DNA of 64,000 nucleotides from Monocercomonoides exilis (lineage: Eukaryota > Preaxostyla > Oxymonadida > Polymastigidae). The stretch is from NCBI GenBank assembly GCA_001643675.2, contig LSRY02000046.1:730034-794033 (forward strand), in the 5' to 3' direction. Shown one piece after another: positions 36,854-50,000 of the stretch. Under the pieces are notes generated by a model that did not search any database, was not told where the DNA came from, and saw only the letters and a program-made list of their open reading frames with translations. Both the position numbers and the translations under genes were made by a program. Within the stretch, counting starts at the first letter, position 1, and every line of letters begins with the position of its first letter.

Positions 36854-39789
36854 ATGAGGACTATTGATTATATAAAATACTGTATTGAGCATAAATTGTA
36901 CAAAAATGCTGTGCTTTATGCAGAATGCATCCATTCGAAGTTTAATAGCAGCAATTCATTGTTCATTCTTGGAAAAACGCTTTTGGATGCTGGACGCTAC
37001 GATTCAGCAATTTCTCTTCTTAAAGAAAAGAAAGAATTACCATATATCAAAATACTAGCAAGTGCTTATTATCAGCTTGAGCAATATGACGACGTAATTC
37101 AATGCTTTGAAGATTCTGAAATTCCATCTCCATATATCATGTATTTGGATGCACCTACACTATTTTTTCTTGGAAAAAGTTTTAAGTTTGCATTTGTTAT
37201 AACATTTTGTATTTGTAATCTTGTTAATTTTTCCTAGGGGGCGAGGAAGATACAAAGACGCTGGAGATTGCTTTCGTAGGTGCCTTTCCTTAGATCCATT
37301 CAATTTTTGTGCGTATGAAGAACTTTGCTCCGTAGGAGTTTGCGACGTTAGTCCAGAAAAAGTGTTCACCAACCAATTGTTTCTTGACGAGGGATATACC
37401 ACACGCTTTGATTTCACTCCAATTTTAATACAAATGGCAAATGCAAAATGGCATATGATAACGTTTGATACTTTATTAAAAAGTATATTTTCATTTATAT
37501 AAATATAAATTATTTATCGAAATCAATAGATATCATTTGAGTGCTGTATTAGTGTGTTTATCTGAAGTTGCAAAATTCTTTTCTCAAAAACGGGATACAA
37601 AGGAACTTGAAGGCAAGGCATCTGAATCGTCTACTTCCGCTTCGGAATCAGCAAACGAAAGTCAGGAACTCAAAGAACTTACGGAATCCACAACTGCTGA
37701 TCGATTAAGGGCATTGCCACAACCACGGTCTCTGACGGAGTCAAATACAATGGAAGAAGACATCAGTCCTAATAGTCCAACTGCCGTTCCAAAGGCACCC
37801 GCTGCTCCTTTGGCTCCAACTCCATCTCCGCCTCCTTCGTCTTCCCCACCACAACCAATTCCAGAAGAGCAAGCACCGCCTCCACAGAATACGCAGATCC
37901 AGCAGCCACAAATCCTAAGTACCGAATCTCTTCCTATTGATGCGCCGTATGCCACTCCTATCAGCGCTGAAGACATTCAAAAAGTGTCCAGCCAGTCATC
38001 CGAAGAAGCGATGGAGATCGTCTCGAACACATCAAATGGCTGGGTGCTCGAGCAATACGGCCGGACTTACTATGAAATGGGGCAGTTTTTGAAGGTTTGC
38101 AGAGCTTTTATCGAACCGAGACTTTGAAGCACACGACCAATCTTTCAAATGAAATATCCCCATTATTAAATTTAAATTGATAATTCTATTATATTTTTTT
38201 TGAAAAAAGGCGAATGTCGCATTTACATGTCAGATGGAGGTTGCACCGCACCACAAGGAAGGACTTGAAGTGTTCAGCTCAACATTGTTTGAGCTTGGCC
38301 ATTCTTTGACGCTCTCCACTCTTTCAACTCTTGTACGCTTATTCAACTTCATTTGCATACATAAAATTTCTTATTTTTTATTCATTTTTTGAATTTGATT
38401 TTTCATTTTTATTTTCGAAACTTTCTTTTTTTTTAACCAATTTAAATTGACATTCTGTTTTATATTATTTAATTCTATTAATTTATTTTTCCATTTTTAT
38501 TACAAAACACTGTTTATTTTTAATTGTATTGCAAAAACAAATTTTCTTACCCATTTCTCCAAACTCTTTGCCTCATCCCCTCTTCTCATTACCTTTTTTT
38601 CCCCCCCACTCAAGTTGGCTGAGGAAAACCCCGACGGGTACGAAACCCTGATAGCCTGTGCGAACTACTACCTGATCACCGACCAGCGGCGCAAGGGGCT
38701 TCTCTGCCTGCAGCGGGCGTGCTCGCTCTACCCAACGCGGATGTACCCTTTCCTCCTCGCGGCACACGAATGCAGTGAAGACGGGAATTTCCCCCTGGCG
38801 ATTGCGCTGTACCGCCAGGCGCGCCTGCTCGATCCGATGTCCCCCCGCGTGCTGTTTGGACTGGGCGCTGTGTATCACCTGACACTCAGAGGGGGCAACG
38901 CAGAGGCATACTTCAGACAGGCAGCGACGATCCACCCGAACTCAGCGGCGATCCTGTACCGCCTGGCGTCTTCCATCCTCGACAACACGAAAGCCGATCC
39001 CACCGAGCACAAGGACGAGGACGAGGAGTCCGACGCGAAAGAGGACGAGCAGGCAAAGGCGATTAAAAAATCTAAGTGCCTCGAGGTTTGATCAGCTAGC
39101 AAAGATGTATAACATAGAAATCCTTCTTGTTTTTTGCCTTCTGTGTGATCGATGTTAATTGTGTGTTTCAATTGTTCTAATTAGGCACTGGCGATTCTCA
39201 ACCGGGCAGTTGAATTAGAGCCAAATAATATGCTGATACTGGCGAGAAGAGCGTCTCTCTATCTCAATTCGGCAATCGGGGAATATCAGGCATGCAAATT
39301 TGTAACTTTGATTTTTGAATAAAAATATTTTATTTTTTTAAAATCCGAAAATTCTCGATGTGACTTGCTTTGTATGTCTGGAAATATGCGTGTATATAAT
39401 AACTGTGAATTATAATCAATGCATTTGCGCATACTTTTTTTTTGATTGCGATATTTTCTGTCAAACAGGAGGCTGTTAACGAACTAACATCCATTCTCCA
39501 AAGTAAGCCTAATGATTCGCTGCTCCATTATCTTCTAGGAATAGCTTATTATAATCTTGGGAATAAAGAAGAAGCTTTGAAAAGCTACGAAAAAGGTAAC
39601 GAAACTAATTTTTTTCAAATATATGTCAACAAAAACTTTGATTTTGGGTTTATCGATTCAAATAATAATAATTATTATATGCTCATTGATTTTTTGCAAA
39701 ACCTGCTGTTTCTAGCATGTGATCTGGCGCCAGAAGATGAACTGTATGAGGATGCTTACTTAAGGCTCAACGCTGAGCTGAATCCGTGA
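36854..39789 (+). CDS. CDC27: anaphase-promoting complex subunit CDC27/APC3
   Basis: This is a TPR scaffold subunit of the APC/C ubiquitin ligase, which binds activators Cdc20/Cdh1 and controls mitotic exit. Eight exons (36854-37185, 37238-37462, 37530-38094, 38210-38332, 38615-39085, 39185-39289, 39469-39595, 39716-39789) give about 673 aa. N-terminal TPRs (NAVLYAECIHSKF, SLFILGKTLLDAGRYDSAISLLK) are followed by CRRCLSLDPFNF-AYEELCSVG, the counterpart of human CYQKSLSLNPFLWSPFESLC. A Ser/Pro-rich linker (37590-37980) separates them from the C-terminal array starting NGWVLEQYGRTYYEMGQ, the hallmark of CDC27, and continuing with EGLEVFSSTLFELG and five or six further TPRs. The human C-terminal acidic extension is absent and the protein ends just after the last TPR. 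The sixth intron appears to use a GC donor. It is tail to tail with PIG-X. Confidence 0.92.
39290..39468 (+). other. candidate GC-AG intron in CDC27
   Basis: Splicing CAG|GCATGC to CAG|GAGGCT gives TPR sequence EYQEAVNEL without extra residues. The alternative GT donor at 39302 also keeps frame but inserts ACKF in the middle of a TPR helix. Confidence 0.5.
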
Positions 39790-40035
39790 TGAATAGAGAC
39801 ATTCTAAGTTTTTCACTTATCATTCTTATCCTTTGTCATTCTTTAATATAACCTCGCTATCAATCATTCATTCATATATATGTCGGTCTTCATCTTCTTT
39901 GCGTTTTTGACAATCGATTTTTAAACTTTAATTGATATTTTTCACAACATGTACTTTTCTGTTTGTTCATTTCACGCGAAATAATGAGATAACCTTGTAA
40001 TTTTGAATGCTTTATTTGAAGTGAAGTGAAAAGAA

Positions 40036-41127
40036 TTAGACGTGTGATCGATCAAACAAAAGGAAGAGAACAACGACCACTGAAACAAAAAGAGTTGCAA
40101 TGGTCATGAATGATACCGTTTTCATGTCGCTGACATCTCCAACCGGCAGGCGAAGTGTAGTTGTTGGATAAAATGACGAAGACCTTTCAGATTCTTTCAC
40201 TCCGCTCAGCTTAACGTTGTTATCCTCCAGAATTTTCCATCCTTTTGATTGAAGAAGATCAGATAATGCAGCTGCTTCGCTGTGCTGTAAGTAATATTTT
40301 GAAGTGTCCTTTTTAAATGTGAAGAACGAAGAATTTGAAGGGAGAAGAGATTGAAGTGTCACCCCTTCTTCAAATGATGAATCATCAAGGGCATTCTTCA
40401 CAGATGTGCATCGTGAATAGAATAAAGGGTATGGCGTTAAAATTATGGGCTCATATGGACGAACGACGTCATTGCATTCTTTAGAATTCTGATATCTGAT
40501 GTGAATTGGCAGCTCCGAATGATAGATAAATGTTCTAAGTGGAAAAAATGAATATAAACCGAGAAATGCTTCATAAATATAATTCAAACTCAAAATTCTT
40601 TTTTTCTACTGTTTGTTTTGTAACATTAAAAACTGAGAGAAGAGATACAATCTGGGAATCGTTTTTCAAATGAACATGTTCCATTTCTGGAAAAATTGAA
40701 GGATCAAAATATCGTTTAGGTTTTCCTTTTTGTTCATGAAGCGTCTTGAATATCATACATAATATAAATTATATTAAATAGTTTTTATTATAAATTATTC
40801 ATACATTTAGTTCATATGGATTAAGATAAAATTGATGGTCAAAAATTTCGTGTGCCACAATTTGACACTAATTGTTAAATTTTGAATAAGTAAATAATCT
40901 AGAAGACTTATGCGGATATGAGTGTACATACGTGTTCCTTTTCAGCATCATATGGAGATAGTACCAAGTCCATTTCAATAATATGATGATATCCATGTTT
41001 TGGGGTTGCCCAAATTGTTTGTTTCAACTGAAAAGTGTACGCATAAATATTACTTACAAAAGCAACTTTTTAAAACCTCTATTGAACGAGCATTTAAGAT
41101 GTAAAACAAGAAACAAAGAAACATCAT
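40036..41127 (-). CDS. PIGX: PIG-X/PBN1-like GPI-mannosyltransferase I subunit
   Basis: PIG-X is an ER type I membrane protein that stabilises PIG-M, the enzyme adding the first mannose to GPI anchors. Five exons on the minus strand (41127-41077, 41027-40932, 40867-40805, 40744-40590, 40534-40036) join in frame to 287 aa. The first exon encodes a short hydrophobic signal peptide (MMFLCFLFYILNARS). Family landmarks are FDHQFYLNPYELN (human: GLYVDPYEL) and the core strand SELPIHIRYQ followed by a conserved Pro/Cys region. The C-terminus has one membrane helix (TIATLFVSVVVVLFLLF) and a short cytosolic tail, RSHV. Length and topology fit the family. The gene is fragmented into small exons and is easy to miss. 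The start is shared with UTP15 through a 144-bp head-to-head spacer. Confidence 0.85.
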
Positions 41128-41271
41128 TGTGAGAAACGATTACACTAATTACGATCAATAATGATTTTTTTCTACTTTGTTTATTGTAATATGTAAAATA
41201 AAAAGGAATTAGGATGGTCATGTAGTTTATTTATCTTGTTCCATACTTTTTGTTTTATTTCTTTTAGGAAT
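41128..41271. promoter_or_regulatory. compact bidirectional promoter region
   Basis: Only 144 bp separate the divergent ATGs of PIG-X and UTP15. The sequence is AT-rich. TTTCTTTTAG just before the UTP15 ATG resembles a 3' splice site and could mark a 5'-UTR intron. Confidence 0.35.
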
Positions 41272-43560
41272 ATGTCAGCTTTTCCAAAGCTTGTGCCTCC
41301 TTATCAGGTTAAACAACCAAATCCAGTTTTAAGTGAGGCTAGTTTTTGGACAAGCTTGGGGGTGTCTGCTGTGAAAAAAACTAATTCTCCTCCAATTTCA
41401 CTTTCTTTTAATAAAGCACATAACGATTTGATTCTCTCTGTATCAGCTAGTAGCGTGGATGTGATAGACATCAGTTCAATGGAGAATGTGTTTTCTTTGA
41501 ATCTAAAAAATGCACTTCCTCGTTGCGCAGTTTATCGTCCAGATGGAAAAATAATTGTTGTTGGAACGGATACAGGGATGCTATTGGTTTATAATGCATC
41601 AACTCGAAAATTGCTACATAAAATAAAGGCACACGAAGGACCTTGCAGAGTTGTTGTTTTCACTGAGGACAAGAAGAAAATGATATCAGGGGGAGATGAT
41701 GGAATCATTAAAATTTTCAATTCAGAAACTTTTATGATTCTTGGATCAGCAGAAGCTCACTCAGATTATATCAAAAGTATTGCTTGCAATCCTTCATGTG
41801 CACATATTATTGCAACAGCAAGCTATGATCGCAAAATTTGCCTGTGGAATTTGAGAGAAATCGATTCAGGAGAGCCTTTGTGCCAACTGGATCACAAAGA
41901 TCCCGTGGAGTCAATTTGTTTTTTGCCAGGTGGGACAATGCTTGCTTCGACAGGTTTGATAATTTCATTTTCATTTTCATTTTCTTTTCACATTTTAATA
42001 AAATAATTCTTTTCATTTTTCATAGCGAAAAATAAAATCAACATATGGGATTTGCTTTCTTCTCCACCTCGCGTCATCAAAACTGCCAAGTCTCACAACA
42101 AGACAATCACTTCTCTTATGCTGATGAGCAGAAGTCGCTCACTGCCAGCAGATAAAGCTGTACAAAATCTTCCTCCTTTGTCTCCAGATGCACTTTGCTC
42201 TGGTATCCTTCCACCGCACCTGAAAATGCACACACTGGAGGAAGTATTTGCTGGCTCACCATTTCGTCTGTGCAGCGTCAGCCTGGACGGAATAATGAAG
42301 ATCCATTCCCTCGAAACAATGCAAGTCACTGCGTCAATAGCTTCTCCTCTGATCGCAGCACCAGCTTCTTCATATCCCAATTCCACGAAGCCTGTGATGA
42401 TCCGCGGATCCATCGTCTGCGCTGCCCGCAGCAGCGACGAAAAATCAGTTGTGTTTGGCTTTGCAGAGGGAGGGGTTGCAGTGATGAAGCGCAAAGGATC
42501 CGATTCACGCACAGAAATTAGCAAACGTCTCTTGGAGCCGCGAAAGGCAATGGAACTTGAAGACTTGGGAGATGAGGAAGGAGCAGTAATTGGCATGGGA
42601 GAGAAGAGGAAGAGACAAGAAAGGGATGCCGATGGAAAGCCAATTGACTCGTGGACAGCAATGATGCGATCGATGGAACAGGATTCTGCTTTTGGTGAAG
42701 AAAAAGCACAATCTTCGACATCTGCATCATCAGGAGCATCAACACCATCAGGAAAATCTTTTCTTTCAAGGCAATCACAAAAGAAGCCTACAGTTTCCAG
42801 CGATGCCATCACAGTCATTCCCGACATGTCTGACAGACGACTGCGTCCTTCTGGAGCCAGCGCTACGCCACATGGCGCATCGATCTTTGGGAGGGGACAT
42901 CACCATCTATCACTGGCAGAGAACCTGCTGAGGAACTTCAGACATCACGAGGCGTTGGACACAGCCATCTCGTCGCCTGCACCTGGGCTGGCAGAGATGA
43001 TGTTTGCAGAGCTGAGCAGACGAGGGGCACTTCGGAAAGCACTTCATGGAAGAGATCCTGCTTCAATGGCACCGATTGTGGAGTGGCTGAGCAGAAACCT
43101 GGTGGGAAAGCGGATGACTGCAGCAAGTCTGAAGAAGAGGAGAAGTCTGCAGAACAGAGGAAAAGGAGATGATGAGGCCATTGTCCTTGATGCGATTGGA
43201 GTGATGGAGACTCAGCTGGCAGATGAAGGAGACGCTGAAGGCAGTGATGAATCACAACCGACTGGAATTGATAAAAAAGGAGAAGGCAAAAAAGAAAGCA
43301 TTTCGGGAAGCAAGAAAAAGGATGAGATTGCCGTTTCCTTGCTGACATCACTGAATCAGCAGCAGCCTGTATCAATCTCATCATCGCTGATGGAAGCTGC
43401 TGCTATTGTTGTGGACGAGTGTCAGCAGATGGCTGGACTCAGCGTGGTGCTTGATGAAGCACTGGTCAAGCTGCGGATTGTGGTGAATGCTGAGGTTGCA
43501 CTTCAGAACGAACTGCTTCAGCTGTCGGGGATGATCGATGCTGTGCTTGGACCATCATGA
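41272..43560 (+). CDS. UTP15: U3 snoRNP (SSU processome) protein UTP15
   Basis: UTP15 belongs to the t-UTP/UTP-A complex that links rDNA transcription to 18S pre-rRNA processing in the nucleolus. Two exons (41272-41953, 42026-43560) give 738 aa. The N-terminus FPKLVPPYQV is followed by WD40 blades including CAVYRPDGKIIVVGTDTG, VVVFTEDKKKMISGGDDG, IATASYDRKICLWN and VESICFLPGGTMLAST, in the UTP15 order. The C-terminal UTP15-C domain is clear: NLLRNFRHHEALDTAI, MMFAELSRRGALRKALHGRD and a closing helical segment. A disordered insert (about 42520-42840) splits the two halves, and a Gly/Lys-rich insert (43200-43330) lies in the C-domain. These make the protein longer than human UTP15 (518 aa). The 72-bp intron uses GTTTGA as donor. 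Confidence 0.92.
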
Positions 43561-43877
43561 AATGGGCTCATTTCTTTTCTCTCTTTGAAAGTTTTGCGTC
43601 TTCTGTATTTATTTAACTTCATGAAAAGATTTAATCATTTCCCTATTTTCTCAATTTCACTTCAAAATTCACTTCACTTTAAAAACGAAAAATAAGACGG
43701 TGAAAACAAAATAAGAAAATAAATTCCAAACAACCATCAAAAAGAAAACAATCAGCAGCAGAAGTGAATACGAAGTGATTTTAATTTTGAAATGGTTAAT
43801 CAAAAGTTCAACAGAACATAAAAAGTCAACAAATAACAATTCAACACAGAATAAATAAAATTCAATATTCAACACAA
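43561..43877. other. tail-to-tail spacer
   Basis: 317 bp of AT-rich DNA between the convergent UTP15 and CCDC61 genes; no coding signal was recognised. Confidence 0.5.
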
Positions 43878-46681
43878 TCAAACACTTACTTTAGAAGATT
43901 TGCATTTTTCAAGTAATTTGTGAAGCGCATTAACTCGCATGTCAATATCCCTTGATACGAGAAATATAAAAATTAAAAATAAAATTTTCATTATGAGAAA
44001 ATAAACAACTGATGCATACTCCAATGTATTTTGGGCGCTCTTCTTCACTGGGGATCCTGAGAATATTCAATTTGGTATTTTTTTAAAAAAAATGCGACAT
44101 AAATAATTATTGATGAATTGTTCAAATAGAACTGTGCATACTATTTTCGCTTTTCTGTTTTTGGGTCTCTTTATCTTTTGCAGGTTCTTCAACAGGATCG
44201 TCCACCCCTTTCCATCCTTCTTCCAATCGCTTCAACTTTTCCGCTTCTCTTTTCTCTTTCTCTTTCCTCTTCTTGCTGTCTTGCTGTCTTTTGCTGCGAG
44301 ATGTGGTTTTTTCTCTTCTCTCTCTTTCAAAGTCCGAAAGATCTTCTTCATTATCGTCAGTTTCATAACCATCATCATCATCTTCTTCTTCTTCTTTTCT
44401 TTTGTCTTTCCTTTCGTTTCTGCTTCTTCCACTTTCGCTCCGATAAACTGGCTTTTCTCTTGCATTATTATAATCGTAATCTTCTTCATCTCCATTCTCT
44501 TCTTCATTCTCTTCATCTTCATTGAAGGAATGCTTCTTTCTTCGTCTTTCACTCAACTTTACAGAATGATGTGAATACTCATCTTCATCTCCTTCAGCTT
44601 CGCCACTTCTGATTGAACTTGTTGAAGTCGATCTTCCTTTTGCTCTGCTTCTGTCCTTTAAAAGTCTCTCTCTTTCGCTTTCTCTCAATCGTCTTCTCAC
44701 TCGTTCCTCAACTTCTGTCTGCTTCTTCTTTCTCTTTTCGAAATCACTAAGTTCCGATTCATCTTCGCTTTCACTGATTGAAGTATTGCGTCGAGATGAA
44801 ATTGTTCTTTTTGTTTTCCTGTCATCCGATTGAGGAGATGGAGACAAAGCACGAGGCGATATTTGCTGAGGCAATGATTCTCTTTTCTTTCTTTCACTAT
44901 TTATGCTTTTTGTGCTTCTGATGCTTCTTTCTGTTTGAGATGCTGGCGATGCTTCTCTTGCAAAACGAGAAGAATTCTTTGTTTTTGGTGTATTGCTACT
45001 ACGGTCACGTGTCGAACGTGATGGAGTTGTTTTAGCTGGACTCTCTTTCAAGCGGTTTGATGTTGCCTTGTTTGAAGGAGTTGGATGCGCAGAAAGTGTC
45101 GATAAAGGACGAGGAGACGAGCTTCGACCTCTGGAACTAGAAGCATAAATGAACAAAGAACAAAAATAAATAAATAAATAAATTCAATGTATTTACTCAT
45201 TATCTTTCAAACCTTCCAACAGATAGTCTTCTTCTTTGTTGTTCAGAAGGTGATGGAGATACTGACCCAACTCTTTGAGAACGCTTTGTAGCAGATTTTG
45301 GAGCACGAGAAGGAGAAGGAGAGATAGAAATTGATGAAGAGCGACGTCTTGTTTGAGAAATGGATGAAGGAACAGTGCTAAGCTGAGAGTTTCGTGAAGT
45401 GAAAGAGCGTTTTGCAGAAGCAGAAGAAGATGATCGATGAAATGCAGAAGGAGAAGGAGATCTTGATGATGGAAGGAGCCTGGGCGGAGGAGGTGTCTGA
45501 AAACGACGAGAACGAGAAGCAGCTGAAGAAGGAGCAGAGTTGTGTGGGGTTGAAATGGAAAACGAGGAATAAGGAGAACTTCGACTGCGAGGTGTGAGGG
45601 GCCGGCGCTGAGATGGAGATGCAGAAAATGAACGATGAGATGATGGAGTGACGGAAATTCTGAATGAACATGCGAAATAAACAAGAACAAGCAATTATTA
45701 ACAAAAACACAATTCAATGAACCGTAGGGCGAAAGTTTATTTTTCAAAAAACAGAAAAAAAAAGCAATTCAAACTTCAACCGTCTGGATAAATCAGTAAC
45801 TTGTTTTTGTGTCTCTTTCAATTCCAGCCTTGTTTTGAGAAGCTGCTTTTGTGCCTCTCGTTCACTTTTCTCTAACTCCACAACTTGCATTTCTAAATCT
45901 GCGCATCTTTGCCTCAACTTTCTTGAGTCGTCATTCTTTCTTTTTGACAAAATCTCTTTCATTTCCTTTTCTTGTCGAGCAACTTGTGAGTGAGATTTTG
46001 CAAGCTCGCTTTCCATTTCTTTCACTCTCTTTTTAAGTTCAGCATTTTCTCTTTTTATTTTGCTAACAGAAGACATTTGCTGATGCATTGCTTGAAGTTC
46101 TGATTTTAACTGTTTAACAGTCAAAGCCATTGATTCTTCTGTTTGCTTTCCTTCAAAAGCAAGGCAAAGTACATAATGAACTCTTCAATCAGGAAAAGAA
46201 AGAAACGTGAATAATTATTCCGAAAATAAAATGTTAACCTGTCATATTCCGTCGAGTAAGAAAGAATCAAGAAAAGTGACTTTGTTGGAGGCGGTTTTGG
46301 AGGAGCTGAAGATTTTGACTTTTTCATTTGAAGTTCCTGAAGATCAGTGTGAGTGAGTAAGTCAATGCTTAAAGAACTATCTGTCTGTTGCAAAGCACTC
46401 TGAAGCATTTTCACGAACACATGATATTTTTTTGTGCTTCCTGCATTTAAGGAAATTTCTTCCACCTCTAACGTTAATCAGCAAATATGAAATACAAAAA
46501 AGATTTCAATCCAATATGAGTGAGAAAATAATAAACCTTTTGGAGCAAAAGAACCTTTCCAATTATCCTCAGAATCAACTTTTTCCACAAAGATAGTCAG
46601 CGAAGTGGTTGTAGCGGTTATAGAAAGGCGATAAACAATAGATTCTTTCTCGATTTCAAATGCTTCATCAACAATTTCCAT
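43878..46681 (-). CDS. CCDC61: basal-body protein CCDC61 (VFL3)
   Basis: CCDC61/VFL3 is a paralogue of SAS6 and XRCC4 that anchors basal bodies and orients their striated fibres. Seven exons (46681-46537, 46467-46239, 46182-45775, 45659-45213, 45136-44142, 44056-44020, 43950-43878) give 777 aa. The XRCC4-like head shows YRLSITATTTSLTIFVE, DNWKGSFAPK, KKYHVFVKMLQSAL, SIDLLTHTDLQEL and FLILSYSTEYDRVHYVL, matching the human head domain segment by segment. A coiled coil follows (46100-45790), then a long Ser/Arg/Pro-rich basic region and Lys/Glu-rich stretches. The last two small exons encode EDIDMRVNALHKLLEK, equivalent to the human C-terminal helix EIDARLKALQEYMN; this match fixed the 3' exon structure. 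A strong GTAAGT lies at the end of the last exon, right before the stop, so an alternative 3' exon cannot be excluded. Confidence 0.9.
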
Positions 46682-47012
46682 TTAATTAGAAGAAAAATGC
46701 AATAAAGATTTGAAGTCTAACCATTACAAAATATATCAGATATCAAAAAAGCTAAAAATGCAAAAAAATAAATGCAATTTTTATTTTAAAACGAAATGAA
46801 TCCAATTTACATAGTTATGATAACTATCAAAAATATGAGGTGTCCGCATAAAATAATATTAAATTAATCAATAATTAACTATAATCATTTATAAAAATGA
46901 GTGAAATGAGGCGCTGGAGGATGAATATAATAAGTTACTCAGTTTTCAAACCAGAAAGAGTTGTGCTGAAAATTCCTTAAAGAAGAAAAAGAAGAAGATA
47001 CAATAAAGAAGA
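46682..47012. other. AT-rich spacer
   Basis: 331 bp of AT-rich DNA between CCDC61 and the activase gene, both on the minus strand; nothing else was recognised. Confidence 0.5.
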
Positions 47013-50000
47013 CTAATCCGTTTCAGAGCGAGGAGATGAAACCATTGATTCTCTTTTCCCCTCTTCTTCACCAACTTCAGATTTTTCTTCCTCCTTTGCC
47101 TCAATCTGATAATCTTTCTTTTCACCTTCTGGCTGAATTTCATTGCTCTTTCCCATTTCTTCTCCATTCTCGTTGTTTTCACTTGCTGTTGGAGCAACTG
47201 ATGTTTCAGAACTTTCAGTTCTGTCTTTGTCACTGATTGGCAGAATTTGCTCAACAGACACTGCTTCTGCTTCTTTCTCTTCTTCTTTTTGGCTTTCATT
47301 CTTTTCTTCTTCTTCTTTTTCATTTTCTTTCTCTTCTTCTTGTTTCTCTTCCTTTTCCTCCTCTTTCTTATCTTCCTTTTCTTCTTTCTCTTCTTCTTTC
47401 TTTTCTTTCTCTTTCTCCTCCTCTTCTTTTCTTCTCTCCTTTTCCATCTGATGCTCACTCATTGATGATGATGCTGAAGTGGGTGAGGCAGAAGAAGCAG
47501 GCGAAGGAGAAGGCATTTGCGACTCCATCAATGGCGATGCCTCTTCATTCAATTTGGAAGAAGATGTTGCTTCTTCTTTATCTCCTTCTTCTCCTTCTTT
47601 TTCTTCTTTTTCTGGTTCTGATGACTCTTGTGTGGTTGATTCAATCGGAGATGATGAAGATTGAGTAGAAGAAGAAGAAGAAGTTGAAGAAGAACAAGAA
47701 GAAGAATCTGTTGAAGCAGGAGCATTCAATCCAAAAGCACATCTTCCATCATCTGCATATTCCTCATCGGATGTCTTGTCAGCTGATATCTTCCTTTGCA
47801 CTTCTGCCTCCCACTCTTTGTCTGTCAGCCTGTTCTCATACTCTATCTCACTCTTTTCTGATGAAACTTTTGCTTCTGATTGAGTTTCTTTTACTTCTTT
47901 ATTGCTTGGAATTTGATCATTTGAAGAGGAAGAAGAAGAGGAAGAAGAAGAAGCTTCAGATTGTTCAACATCTTTTTTCTTCTCCATTCCATCTTTTTCC
48001 CCTTCTTTCTCTTTCTCCATCTTCCTCTTCTTCTTCAGCGCATCCTTCGCAACTGACAGCATCAGGGTGATTCTGTTCGCCTGATTCACTTCCGACGCCG
48101 AGGTGTCGAAATCAATCGGCACAATATTCACACCCGGATATCTGCCCCTCAGATACTTGATGAACCCTCTCCCTGTGATGTGATTGGGCAAGCAGCCCCA
48201 CGGCTGCAGGACAAGAATGTTCGGACAGTCCATCATTGTGATCATCTCCACCATCTCTGCCACCAGCAGCCATCCTTCGCCCCACACCATCAACGGGGAG
48301 CAATGAGGTGACACAAGATCAACCAGCTCTTCGGCTTTTGAAAAATGGTCAAATCTCTTCGACTTGTGCAGCATCTCCCGAATCGGCTCCAGAAGCGAAG
48401 AAATATACCACAGCGCAAACTTCGAGACCAGCTGCTTCGGAAGCGCTTTTCTCAGCAGTTTGTGCAAAGACACCTCGTCCATTGCACAATACCCCACAAA
48501 ATCGATCATTCCCAAGCACACCGCCTCTGCCCCGCTCATCTCCAGCTGATCGATCAGATAGTTGTTGAGAGAAGGCCTCAGCTGCACCCCAATCTCACCC
48601 ACAATGCCTACCCTTGGCTTTCTCGGCACATCCAGCAATGGCAACTGCTCAAAGCGGGTGATTGCTTCCTTCGCCCACTTTGTGAATGCACTGAAGGATG
48701 TCTCCTTCGCCAGCCATGTTCTCCCCTTCTCCATCATCTCCACACACAGCTTGTTCGCTGAATCCTTCTCTGCCTCATACGGACGTGTTCTAAGCAGCAG
48801 CCTCTGCAGCAGATCGCCCATCACAAACACAAAAGCCGCGTCTCTGTATATCCCCACCGACATCTCCAGTGCTGGGTGATGACCATCAAACTTGTCAACC
48901 GTTGTCAATGGCACAACTGGAATGCGTGGATACCCCATGTCCCTCAGTGCCCTCCTCAGACACGAGAGATAGTTCGGGGCGCGGCACGCAGAGCCTGTCT
49001 GAGTGAGCATCAGAACAGCACGTGAAGGGTCGAAGATGCGTGGGTGGTTGGGTGCAAACAGGGCATGCAGAAACACACCCAGGAAGAGGTGGGCGGGGAT
49101 GCAGAGGTCGTTGTGGAGCAGAGAAAGAGAGGTCTCATAGACATCTGCGGGGGAGCCGACAGGCACGGTGTATCTGCAGAGCACTTCTCTATTGCCTGCA
49201 GGTAGCCAAGAAGGAGGTGTGGCCTCTGGAATGAACGTTACGTGGCCTCTCCTTCTCAGCACAGTGACAATGAACGGGTTCGAATAAGGGGACATTGTTG
49301 GGCAGAGCAAAGTGTGGTGCTGCATCATCGCTTTTGTGTAGAGTGGAGTCACAAACAGCTCAGAGCCGCTGTGTGGGTAGCCATACGGGCCAAGATGCTG
49401 CGAGCGGGGATCTTTCCTTTTGAGCGCATTCTTCCGCTTCTGCAGCTGAGCAGGGGTAAGGCCAGAGGGTGAGGCAGAGGGGGAAGGGGTGGGAGTGGGG
49501 GTGTTGGGGTCAGGAATGAATGAGGGGCAGGTCTCGTTTGCAAAACAGGCTTTGCAGCGATCTGCGGTGCAGCTGTCAAGAGATTCGATGTCGCTGCTGA
49601 GGGGAAGAGAAAGAGAGAGAGAAAGAGATTCAGATGAAGAAGAAGGAGAAAGAGAGGATGAGGGTGAAGCTACATATGGAGTGATGATGAACGTGGAAGG
49701 ATCAGAAGAAGAAGAAGAAGATGATGTTTGTGTCTCAATTGGTCGTTTCAGCCATTCAAATCCTTTGAACGTGAACACTTTAGTATTTCCGTCAACAGAT
49801 TGTTCAGTTGTTGAAGCTGATTCTGTTGAAGAAGAAGAAGAAGAAGATGATGATGATGACGATGATGAAGCAGAAGCAGAAATATTTTCTGTTTTTGCAT
49901 TTTCACTCTTCTTTTCATTCTTCCCTTTTCCTTCTTCTTTCTTTTGTGCCATCGCATCTTTCCTTATCTTCTCCTTCTGCTTCGCCAGCTCCTCAAACGC

